Source: VFJQ01 sp044226525 (lineage in GTDB: Bacteria; Verrucomicrobiota; Verrucomicrobiia; Chthoniobacterales; Chthoniobacteraceae). Taken from it: a DNA stretch of 64,000 nucleotides. The position numbers and the translations under genes were made by a program. The stretch lies in the NCBI GenBank assembly GCA_044226525.1, contig JBGAGV010000009.1, forward strand, positions 62,001 to 126,000, given 5' to 3'. The number at the start of each line of letters is the position of its first letter. Within the stretch, counting starts at the first letter, position 1. Of the stretch, positions 9,466-18,356 are shown piece after piece. The notes beneath the pieces were generated by a model. That model saw only the letters and a program-made list of their open reading frames with translations, did no database searches and was not told the origin of the DNA.

Positions 9466-10908
9466 CTACACCACCGGCCGCTGGCGATGCCAGTCGGTGC
9501 TTTGCTCGTAGGCGTCGGCGATTTGCAGGAGGCGCGGTTCGTCGAGCGGTTTGCCGAGGAGTTGCACGCCGATGGGGAGCTTCACGCCATCGGTTTCGGC
9601 GAAGCCGCACGGGATGCTGATGCCGCAGATGCCGGCGAGATTTGCCGCGATGGTGAAGATGTCGGCGAGATACATCTTGAGCGGGTCGTCCGCGCGTTCG
9701 CCGATCTTGAAGGCTGGTTCGGGCGACGTGGGGCAGATGATCGCGTCGCACTTCTCGAAGGCTTTGGTGAAGTCGTCGCGCACCAGCGTGCGGACCTTTT
9801 GCGCGCGCAGGTAATAGGCGTCGTAGTAGCCGGAGCTGAGCACGTAGGTGCCGAGGATGATGCGGCGCTTCACTTCCGGGCCGAAGCCCTCTTCGCGGGT
9901 CTTGCCGTATTGCTCGATGAGGTTCGCCGCCTCGGCGCGATGGCCGTAACGCACGCCGTCGAAGCGCGCAAGGTTGGCGGAGCATTCCGCCGTGGCGATG
10001 ATGTAATAGACGCCGACCGCATGCTCTGTATTCGGCAGCGACACCTCGACGATTTCCGCGCCGAGGGATTCGTATTGCTTGATGGCCGCCCGCACGGCGG
10101 CGGTCACCTGCGGGTCGATGCCGTCGATGAAATACTCGCGCGGCATGCCGAGCTTGAGGCCCTTGATGTCGCGGCCGAGCAGCGCGGTGTGATCGGGCAC
10201 CGGTTGATCGAGGCTGGTCGAATCCATCGGGTCCTTGCCCGAGATGGCGTTCATGATGAGCGCGGCGTCGCGCACGGTTTTGGTGAACGGGCCGATCTGG
10301 TCGAGCGACGAGGCGAAAGCGGTGAGGCCGAAGCGCGAGACGCGCCCGTAAGTCGGCTTGAGGCCTACAATGCCGCAGAGCGCGGCGGGCTGGCGGATCG
10401 AGCCGCCGGTGTCGGAGCCAAGCGCGGCGAAGGCTTCATCCGCCGCCACCACGGCCGCGCTGCCGCCGGACGAACCGCCCGGCGTGCGGGTGGTGTCCCA
10501 CGGATTGCGCGAGGGACCGAAGGCGGAATTTTCCGTCGAGCTGCCCATGGCGAATTCGTCCATGTTGGCGCGGCCGAAAGGAATCGCACCTGCCGCGCGC
10601 AGCCTGCCGATGACGGTGGCATCGTAGGTGGCGCGATAGGGCAGCAAAATCTTGGAGCCGCAGGTGCACGGCTCGCCGGTGACGTTGATCACGTCCTTGA
10701 TCGCAATCGGCACGCCGCCGAGTGGGAGGGAGAGGTCCGCGCCGGCGGCGGATTGTTTCGCGAGGGAGAGGTCGCGGCTGAGATAACCGTGCACCTTGTC
10801 ATCGACGCCGGCGATGCGGGCATCGAGCGCCTCGAGCACTTCGACGGGAGAGACTTCGCGCGCGACGAGCTTTTCGCGCAGGGCGGAGATGGAAAGGGTG
10901 GGGAGCAT
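9466..10908 (-). CDS. gatA: Asp-tRNA(Asn)/Glu-tRNA(Gln) amidotransferase subunit A
   Basis: Amidase subunit that releases ammonia from glutamine for transamidation of mischarged tRNA. The 480-residue protein carries the amidase-signature family core: the catalytic Lys in GVPIAIKDVINV, and the Gly/Ser-rich block TPGGSSGGSAA with GSDTGGSIRQPA, which supply the cis- and nucleophilic serines. It ends with the usual VQLLGKPLDEPRLLQIADAYE segment. The start ATG (10906-10908) overlaps the gatC stop as TAATG, so translation is coupled. gatB is not in the window. Confidence 0.97.
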   Translation of the reverse strand: MLPTLSISALREKLVAREVSPVEVLEALDARIAGVDDKVHGYLSRDLSLAKQSAAGADLSLPLGGVPIAIKDVINVTGEPCTCGSKILLPYRATYDATVIGRLRAAGAIPFGRANMDEFAMGSSTENSAFGPSRNPWDTTRTPGGSSGGSAAVVAADEAFAALGSDTGGSIRQPAALCGIVGLKPTYGRVSRFGLTAFASSLDQIGPFTKTVRDAALIMNAISGKDPMDSTSLDQPVPDHTALLGRDIKGLKLGMPREYFIDGIDPQVTAAVRAAIKQYESLGAEIVEVSLPNTEHAVGVYYIIATAECSANLARFDGVRYGHRAEAANLIEQYGKTREEGFGPEVKRRIILGTYVLSSGYYDAYYLRAQKVRTLVRDDFTKAFEKCDAIICPTSPEPAFKIGERADDPLKMYLADIFTIAANLAGICGISIPCGFAETDGVKLPIGVQLLGKPLDEPRLLQIADAYEQSTDWHRQRPVV

Positions 10909-11192
10909 TATTCGATGACCTTCGGCACGATGAAGAGGCCGCTGGCGGCGCGGGGCGCATTCGAGAGCGCCTCCTGCGCGGTGAACCACGGGCGCGGTTC
11001 ATCGGCGCGGAAAACGTTGTGGACCGGGAAGGCGTGCGCGGTGGGTTCGACGCCGCTCACATCGACGGCGCGCAGTTTCTCCACGTAGTCGAGCACCTGG
11101 CCGAGCTGCGACTGAAACTTGGCGATCTCCTCCTCGGAGAGATTCAGCCGCGCGAGCTGCGCGGTATAGCGGACGTCGAATTGGGCACTCAT
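10908..11192 (-). CDS. gatC: Asp-tRNA(Asn)/Glu-tRNA(Gln) amidotransferase subunit C
   Basis: Small subunit that stabilises GatA and bridges it to GatB. The product has 94 residues, the normal length. Family features are VRYTAQLARLNLSEEE at the N-terminus, LGQVLDYVEKLRAVDVSGVEPTAH in the middle and LFIVPKVIE at the C-terminus. The ATG at 11192 was chosen because it begins just before the conserved segment. The stop codon shares a base with the gatA start (TAATG). Confidence 0.95.
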   Translation of the reverse strand: MSAQFDVRYTAQLARLNLSEEEIAKFQSQLGQVLDYVEKLRAVDVSGVEPTAHAFPVHNVFRADEPRPWFTAQEALSNAPRAASGLFIVPKVIE

Positions 11193-11279
11193 GTTGGGAG
11201 TGCGCGCAGTAGTGGGAAATCCGTGCGGGCGCAAAAGCAAAATGCCGCCCGCGCTTTTTCCACCGCCCGGGCCGCGGCG

Positions 11280-11477
11280 CTATTTCGTCTTGGCTCCCGA
11301 GGAGTGCGGCCCTTGTTTTGCCTGCCGTTTTCGGGCACCCGCAGCCGGTTTTTTCGGCGTCTTCGGCTGAAAAGCGGGCACTCGCCGATCGATTGCTGCC
11401 AAAGCCGACTGGAGTTGGTGCGCCTGCTCCATCCATGCGGAGAGTTCGGTGAGCGCGTCGGTTTTCGGGCGTGGCAT
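11280..11477 (-). CDS. small basic hypothetical protein
   Basis: A 65-codon frame starting with ATG at 11477 and lying upstream of gatC on the same strand. It has an acidic/amphipathic N-half (DALTELSAWMEQAHQLQSAL), then a strongly basic, Ala/Pro/Lys-rich tail (TPKKPAAGARKRQAKQ). The composition resembles nucleic-acid-binding or ribosome-associated short proteins, but no family is recognised. Support is limited to frame, position and plausible composition; it could be spurious. Confidence 0.45.
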   Translation of the reverse strand: MPRPKTDALTELSAWMEQAHQLQSALAAIDRRVPAFQPKTPKKPAAGARKRQAKQGPHSSGAKTK

Positions 11478-11683
11478 GGACGGGGAGGATGCCGATTCGG
11501 GCGGAGAATGTCAGTCGGAAAGTGTCTTTTTTAAGGGTCATGTTTTACCTGACATTGTGGTGTGGGATTGGGAAGGATGAGAAGGCTGGGAGGAATGTGG
11601 ATGGCCTCTCCTCACCTGCCCGATTACGCTGCGGATTTGTGCTGCGGAGGGGGCGGCACTGTGAAATCGTGCGGTTCCCCGAC

Positions 11684-12172
11684 ATGAAAGCTGCCTTCAT
11701 CTCCCTCCTCAGTCTTGCTGCCTTCCTCCATGCCCAGGACGCCAAGCCGGCGCCGCCCGCGGCTGAGTTGGAGACGAAGTTCAAGGAGACGCTCACGGCT
11801 TGCACCATGTCCGGCCATTCCTGCACGGTGAAAGAGGGGCAGCTCGGCCCCGAGCGCGCGGACCAGTATCATATCGTGAGCGTCGAGAAGACGAGCGGGG
11901 ACAACTGGACCCTCAACGCCCGCATGAAATACGGCGGACAGGAGATCGTCGTCCCCATCCCCGTGCAGGTGAAGTGGGCGGGTGATACCGCGGTTATCAT
12001 CGTGAATGATCTTCGTTTCCCCGGTGCGGCTGGCTACGGCGGCACCGCCTACAGCGCCCGCGTGCTCATCCACGGCAATACCTACGCGGGCACTTGGAGT
12101 GGCGGCGACCACGGGGGCATGCTCATTGGCCTGATCGGGCCCGACAAGTCGATCAATCCCGAGGCGAAGTAG
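11684..12172 (+). CDS. small exported protein of unknown function
   Basis: A 162-residue protein with a signal peptide (MKAAFISLLSLAAFLHA, then QDAKPA). The mature part is beta-rich with two cysteines (TACTMSGHSC, possible disulfide), a segment ADQYHIVSVEKTSGDNWTLNARMKYG cut by charged turns, and a Gly-rich end YAGTWSGGDHGGMLIG. I recognise no named domain. It is followed 35 bases later by a strong hairpin with a short T run, consistent with a single-gene unit. Confidence 0.72.
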   Translation: MKAAFISLLSLAAFLHAQDAKPAPPAAELETKFKETLTACTMSGHSCTVKEGQLGPERADQYHIVSVEKTSGDNWTLNARMKYGGQEIVVPIPVQVKWAGDTAVIIVNDLRFPGAAGYGGTAYSARVLIHGNTYAGTWSGGDHGGMLIGLIGPDKSINPEAK

Positions 12173-12207
12173 CCGACCTTGTAAGTGCGCAGGGTTCCCG
12201 AGTGTAG

Positions 12208-12235
12208 GGCCGCTCCCGGACAGGGACCGGCCTTT
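12208..12235 (+). terminator. probable intrinsic terminator of the exported-protein gene
   Basis: Inverted repeat with 10-base arms (12208-12217 and 12223-12232, one mismatch, GC-rich), loop GGACA, followed by TTT. Placed 35 bases after the stop at 12172. The U tract is short. Confidence 0.5.
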
Positions 12236-12272
12236 GATGGAGAGCCCGGATCGGGGCAGTCTATTGAAAAAG

Positions 12273-12344
12273 TGCCAGGGGGGAGGATTGAACTCCCGAC
12301 CTAGGGCTTATGAGTCCCCCGCTCTACCACTGAGCTACCCTGGC
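12273..12344 (-). tRNA. tRNA-Met (CAT anticodon)
   Basis: Folds as a 72-base cloverleaf on the minus strand. Acceptor arms are GCCAGGG/CCCTGGC, D arm GCTC/GAGC, anticodon loop CTCATAA, T arm GGGAG-TTCAATC-CTCCC and discriminator A. The anticodon is CAT. Elongator Met is the simplest reading, but a lysidine-modified tRNA-Ile2 also has this anticodon and cannot be excluded by eye; it lacks the C1-A72 mismatch of an initiator. The anticodon stem has an A31-G39 mismatch as I fold it. The 3' CCA is not encoded; a T5 run follows. Confidence 0.9.
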
Positions 12345-12452
12345 TTTTGAAGGGCGCGGAAAATAATGAGCCTTGGCGGGGGCGCAAGTGAAACAATGGA
12401 GGAGGAAGAATTCCAGCTCCACAACCATCAACCATCCGCCGTCAACTCCGCC

Positions 12453-12716
12453 TTAAAACGGCTCGGCGGCGCGCTGTTTCACCTGATCCATGACGGCGTG
12501 GGTGCGGTCGATGGGGGCGCGCAGACCGGAGGATTGAGGGGCGGGTTGGGCCGGCTGAGAGGCAGCGGGCGGGTAGTAAGTGGGGGGATTGGGGCGTGTG
12601 GTCTGGGTGACGGCGTCCGCCTCCTTCATGGCGGTGGACGTCGAGGTGACTGGACCGCGGCGGGTATAAGCCACATAGATAATGGCGACGACAACGAGGA
12701 GAGCGACGAATCTCAT
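12453..12716 (-). CDS. small single-pass membrane protein with Pro/Ala-rich tail
   Basis: 87 residues from ATG at 12716. One N-terminal transmembrane helix (FVALLVVVAIIYVAYT) is followed by positive RR, then a low-complexity Thr/Pro/Ala/Gln region (PPTYYPPAASQPAQPAPQ) and a short helical end (DRTHAVMDQVKQRAAEPF). By the positive-inside rule the tail would be cytoplasmic unless the helix is cleaved. It lies between the tRNA and a divergent glycosyltransferase. No family recognised. Confidence 0.6.
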   Translation of the reverse strand: MRFVALLVVVAIIYVAYTRRGPVTSTSTAMKEADAVTQTTRPNPPTYYPPAASQPAQPAPQSSGLRAPIDRTHAVMDQVKQRAAEPF

Positions 12717-12758
12717 GCCCTATTCATCAGCATCACACGCGCCAAGCGCCCTCCTCGA

Positions 12759-13853
12759 ATGAGGATCGGGCTCCTGCACTACGCGGCTCCACCGGTGATT
12801 GGCGGGGTAGAAAGCATCCTGGCGGCGCATGCGCGGCTCTTCGCCCGGCAAGGGCACGAGGTGAGGACGATCGCGCGGCGAGGGGATCCGGATGTGGTTC
12901 TAGGGGAAGGGGATGCGTTGCAGGTGCTGCGGGGGGCGGTGGAGGGGTGCGATGTGGTGATGGTGCACAATATCCTGACCATGCCCTTCGACCTTCCGCT
13001 CACGGAGGCGCTGTGGCGGCTGGCAGGCGAGCTGTCGCAGGTGCGCTGGATTGGCTGGATTCACGACCTCGCGGCGTGCAATCCAGATTACGATCACCCG
13101 TGGCATCAGGCGCCGTGGGACCGGTTGGCGAAGGCTTGTCCGCACTTCACCTACGTGGCGGTGTCGCCGCACCGGGCGCGCCAGTTTGCGGCGCTCACGG
13201 GGGCGGAGGCGCGAGTGATTTCCAATGGGGTCGATCCGGCGGTGGTGCTGGGGCTGACCGGAAGAATGCGGGAACTGGCGGAGGCGAACCGGCTGCTCGA
13301 ACGCGACTTCGTCCTGGTGCAGCCGACGCGGCTCCTGCGACGCAAGAACGTGGAACTCGGGCTGGCGGTGGTGGCGGAATTGCGCCGGCGCGGGCGCGAT
13401 GCGGTGACGCTGATCACGGCGGCGGCCGATCCGCACAATGCGGCCAGCAATGCCTACGCGGCGGACCTCCGCCGCCGTCGCGATGAACTCGGCCTGCACG
13501 ACACCGCGCTTTTCGTGGGCGATTTTTTTCCGGTCGCGGACGCCGATGTGGCCTCGCTTTACATCCTGGCCGATGCGCTCTTTTTTCCGAGCCGGCAGGA
13601 AGGGTTCGGTCTGCCGATCGTCGAGGCGGCGCTGCACCGGTTGCCGATTTTCTGCGCGGATGTGGACCCGATGAACAACCTGCTCCAGCACGGCCTGCAT
13701 GTCTTCGACCCCGACACCTCGCCGGGAGAAGTCGCCTCCCTCATCGAGCGAACGGTGGAGCGCTCACCCGCCCACCGGGCGCGTCGCGAAGCGGTGCGGC
13801 GCTACAGTTGGGCCACGATTTGGCGCGAGCAGTTGGAGCCGCTGCTGCGATAG
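12759..13853 (+). CDS. GT4-type glycosyltransferase
   Basis: Retaining, GT-B fold glycosyltransferase of the group-1 (GT4) type, 364 residues. The N-terminal domain opens with MRIGLLHYAAPPVIGGVES, the usual acceptor-domain start with its Gly-rich loop, then VVMVHNILTMPF. The C-terminal nucleotide-sugar domain shows VQPTRLLRRKNVELGLAV and the E-x7-E-like motif SRQEGFGLPIVEAALHRLP. The ATG at 12759 directly precedes the first beta strand; the frame is open further upstream but that stretch is antisense to the small membrane protein. Sugar donor and acceptor are unknown. Confidence 0.85.
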   Translation: MRIGLLHYAAPPVIGGVESILAAHARLFARQGHEVRTIARRGDPDVVLGEGDALQVLRGAVEGCDVVMVHNILTMPFDLPLTEALWRLAGELSQVRWIGWIHDLAACNPDYDHPWHQAPWDRLAKACPHFTYVAVSPHRARQFAALTGAEARVISNGVDPAVVLGLTGRMRELAEANRLLERDFVLVQPTRLLRRKNVELGLAVVAELRRRGRDAVTLITAAADPHNAASNAYAADLRRRRDELGLHDTALFVGDFFPVADADVASLYILADALFFPSRQEGFGLPIVEAALHRLPIFCADVDPMNNLLQHGLHVFDPDTSPGEVASLIERTVERSPAHRARREAVRRYSWATIWREQLEPLLR

Positions 13854-13895
13854 GAAGGGGGACGGGTGGACTGCCTCCCCCCTTCTTCCCGCGCA

Positions 13896-13923
13896 TTGAC
13901 GCTTGGCCTCCACACACTAATCC
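13896..13923 (+). promoter_or_regulatory. candidate sigma-70-type promoter of glgB
   Basis: TTGACG (13896-13901), 16-base spacer, TAATCC (13918-13923). The -35 is 5/6 consensus and the -10 is weak. The predicted start site falls about 10 bases before the glgB ATG. Confidence 0.3.
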
Positions 13924-13940
13924 GATTTGATTCTCTCACG

Positions 13941-16151
<2,211 letters not shown>

Positions 16152-16193
16152 GACCGTTCGCGGGCTTACCACAACAGCCGGCCGCTGTCCCCG

Positions 16194-16667
16194 CTACCCC
16201 CGCTTCTGCCGGAAGAACCCTTGCAGCAGATCCGCGCATTCATCGCCCCGCACGCCGCTGGTCACGAGACAGCGGTGATTGAGCTGGGGATGCTGGAGCA
16301 GATTCAGGAGTGACCCACCCGCGCCGTCCTTCGGCGACAGGCAGCCAAAAATGACCCGGCGCACCCGGGTGTGCACGATGGCCCCGGCGCACATCGGGCA
16401 GGGTTCCTTCGTGACGTAGAGATCGCAATCCGTCAGCCGCCAGTCGCCGACCACGCTCTCCGCCTGGGTAAGGGCCAGCATTTCGGCATGAGCGGTCGCG
16501 TCTTTCAGCGTCTCAACCTGGTTCCATGCCCGGGCGACGATCTGTTCGCCCCGGACTACGACCGCCCCGATCGGCACTTCTTCCGCCGCGAGGGCCTTGC
16601 GAGCCTGGCGCAGGGCTTCCCCCATGAAATACTGGTCGCTGGAGAGGTCGATGATGGGCTCGGACAC
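16194..16667 (-). CDS. tadA: tRNA adenosine(34) deaminase
   Basis: Deaminates A34 to inosine in tRNA-Arg(ACG). Zinc-binding deaminase motifs are complete: TAHAEML (His ligand and catalytic Glu) and EPCPMCAGA (two Cys ligands). The GTG start at 16667 gives 157 residues and keeps the N-terminal helix YFMGEALRQARKA intact. The ATG at 16625 would start inside that helix (143 aa), and longer readings run through an inverted repeat and are unlikely. The C-terminal segment GVRGDECADLLQGFFRQKR is the normal family ending. Confidence 0.92.
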   Translation of the reverse strand: MSEPIIDLSSDQYFMGEALRQARKALAAEEVPIGAVVVRGEQIVARAWNQVETLKDATAHAEMLALTQAESVVGDWRLTDCDLYVTKEPCPMCAGAIVHTRVRRVIFGCLSPKDGAGGSLLNLLQHPQLNHRCLVTSGVRGDECADLLQGFFRQKRG

Positions 16668-16686
16668 GGGACGAAGTTGGGGCGAT

Positions 16687-16760
16687 GGACTGGTGGACTT
16701 CTGGACGAATGGGACCAGATTGTGCCCTCCAGCCTCATTCGTCCACCAGTCCAGTAGTCC
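16687..16760. repeat. imperfect inverted repeat between tadA and rplS
   Basis: The right arm at 16736-16752 (17 bases) pairs with a left arm split in two: 16687-16698 and 16704-16711, with a small insertion between them. GGACTGGTGGAC in the left arm pairs with the complement in the right. It could be a mobile palindromic (REP-like) unit or a transcript-end hairpin for the tadA side. No protein is encoded. Confidence 0.55.
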
Positions 16761-16863
16761 AACCGCCCTTTTGTCCCTCTTCCTTTCATTTCCGGTTGCA
16801 CGCCCTTCCTTTTGCGCTATCCCTCCCGCCCTTTTCCAAAAATCAACCGTCCCACACCTTGTC

Positions 16864-17298
16864 ATGAACAAAGGCCAGATTCTCCGCAACATCGAGAGCG
16901 AACAGCTCAAGAAGGAAGCCCCGAAATTCAACATCGGCGATACCGTCCGCGTTCACACCATCGTGAAGGAAGGTGAAAAGGAGCGCGTCCAGATTTTCAC
17001 TGGCGTGGTCATCGCCCGCCGCGGCAGCTCCATCAATGCGAACTTCACCGTCCGCCGCATCAGCTACGGCGAAGGTGTGGAGCGCGTGTTCCCGCTGCAT
17101 TCGCCGCGCATCGCGAAGGTGGAAGTCGAGCGCGAAGGTTCGCCGCGCCGCGCCAAGCTCTTCTACCTGCGTGAGCGCACGGGCAAGGAAGCTCTCTACG
17201 TGAAGCCGAAGAACAAGACGCTGGCCAAGGCCGAGAAGGCCGCCGCCAAGAAGGCGGCGAAAACGACCGAAGCCGCTCCGGAAGCCGCCACGGCTTAG
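16864..17298 (+). CDS. rplS: 50S ribosomal protein L19
   Basis: Large-subunit protein at the 30S/50S interface. The first 115 residues match L19: FNIGDTVRVHTIVKEGEKER, QIFTGVVIARRG, FTVRRISYGEGVERVFPLHSP cut across two blocks, and RRAKLFYLRER. The product is 144 residues, longer than usual because of a Lys/Ala-rich C-terminal tail (AEKAAAKKAAKTTEAAPEA), a lineage-type extension. Downstream lies rnhB, a common L19 neighbour. Confidence 0.97.
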   Translation: MNKGQILRNIESEQLKKEAPKFNIGDTVRVHTIVKEGEKERVQIFTGVVIARRGSSINANFTVRRISYGEGVERVFPLHSPRIAKVEVEREGSPRRAKLFYLRERTGKEALYVKPKNKTLAKAEKAAAKKAAKTTEAAPEAATA

Positions 17299-17329
17299 TT
17301 TTTTCCCCGGCCCCGCGCCGTCACCGGCG

Positions 17330-17950
17330 ATGCGTTGCAGCTTCAAGCACGAGAAAGCTCTCCGTGCGCGAGGTTTCTCGTTGATCGCCGGTGTGGATGA
17401 AGCGGGGCGTGGGCCGCTGGCCGGTCCGGTCGTCGCGGCCGCGGCCATCCTGCCGGAGAAGTTCCGGCACAAGGTCCTGCGCGACTCGAAGCAGCTCTCT
17501 GCCAAACAGCGCGAGAGCATTTACGGCGAACTCTCGGCGCATTCCGACGTCGTCTGGGCGGTGGCCGTCGTCCATGTGGAAGAGATCGACCGCATCAATA
17601 TTCTTCGCGCCACCCACGCCGCCATGCGCGCCGCCGTGGGGCAGCTCCGCGCCGCGCCCGATCACGTCCTCATCGATGGACTGCCGGTGCGCCCGTTCCC
17701 CGTCGAGCAGACCGCGCTCGTCGATGGCGACGCGCTCAGTTTCTCCATCGCCGCCGCGAGCGTTTTTGCCAAGGTCACGCGGGATCGCTTGATGCTCGAC
17801 TACGACCGCGAATTTCCGGCATACGGGTTCGCGCAGCACAAGGGCTACGGCACCGAACTGCACCTTGAACGCCTCCGCCAGCATGGGCCTTGTCCAATCC
17901 ATCGCCGGACTTTTCTCCCGGTTCAGCAATACCTCCTCGACCTCGGCTGA
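17330..17950 (+). CDS. rnhB: ribonuclease HII
   Basis: Removes RNA from RNA-DNA hybrids and excises single ribonucleotides. The 206-residue protein has the Asp/Glu active-site block AGVDEAGRGPLAGPVV, the DSKQLSAKQRE segment, and the later acidic positions in LIDGLPV and FAKVTRDRLM. Its last 68 bases overlap the start of the next gene in another frame, so coupling is likely. rplS-rnhB-yraN is a commonly conserved order. Confidence 0.96.
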   Translation: MRCSFKHEKALRARGFSLIAGVDEAGRGPLAGPVVAAAAILPEKFRHKVLRDSKQLSAKQRESIYGELSAHSDVVWAVAVVHVEEIDRINILRATHAAMRAAVGQLRAAPDHVLIDGLPVRPFPVEQTALVDGDALSFSIAAASVFAKVTRDRLMLDYDREFPAYGFAQHKGYGTELHLERLRQHGPCPIHRRTFLPVQQYLLDLG

Positions 17951-18341
17951 GGAAAACGCCGCGCACGTCCTCGGTCGCCTCGGCGAAAATCTGGCGGCGA
18001 AATATCTCCGCCGGCAGGGTTACAAAGTGCTCTATCGCAACTTCCGCCGCCGCGACGGTGGGGAAGTCGATCTCGTCTGCCGGGATAAACGCAGCGACGA
18101 ACTCGTCTTCGTGGAAGTGAAAACGCGCCGCACGCGCGACTTCGGCAACCCCGCCAGCGCCGTGAACGAAGAGAAACGCCACCTCATCGCCCGCGGCGCC
18201 ATCGCCTGGCTGCGCCTGCTCGATTTCCCACAGATCCGCTACCGGTTCGACATCGTGGAAGTCATCGCCGCCGAAGGCAGGAAACCCGAAATCACCATTA
18301 TCGAAAACGCCTTCGCCCTGCCGGAACCGTATCGGGTGTAA
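17883..18341 (+). CDS. YraN/UPF0102 family nuclease-fold protein
   Basis: 152 residues from ATG at 17883, which lies inside the end of rnhB. Core signatures of the UPF0102 family are present: LGRLGENLAAKYLRRQGYKVLYRNFR, split at GGEVDLVCRDK, and LVFVEVKTRR, the restriction-endonuclease-like D-x-E-x-K arrangement. A short serine-rich N-terminal segment precedes the domain. The molecular role of the family is not established; proximity to rnhB is typical. A TTG at 17865 is an alternative start. Confidence 0.85.
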   Translation: MGLVQSIAGLFSRFSNTSSTSAEENAAHVLGRLGENLAAKYLRRQGYKVLYRNFRRRDGGEVDLVCRDKRSDELVFVEVKTRRTRDFGNPASAVNEEKRHLIARGAIAWLRLLDFPQIRYRFDIVEVIAAEGRKPEITIIENAFALPEPYRV

Positions 18342-18356
18342 GCTCTCGTGTCGTCC

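Noticed and set aside
12366..12758. N-terminal extension of the GT4 gene by 131 codons
   Set aside because: Low-complexity Gly/Arg sequence antisense to the small membrane protein; the real GT4 domain begins exactly at the ATG 12759.
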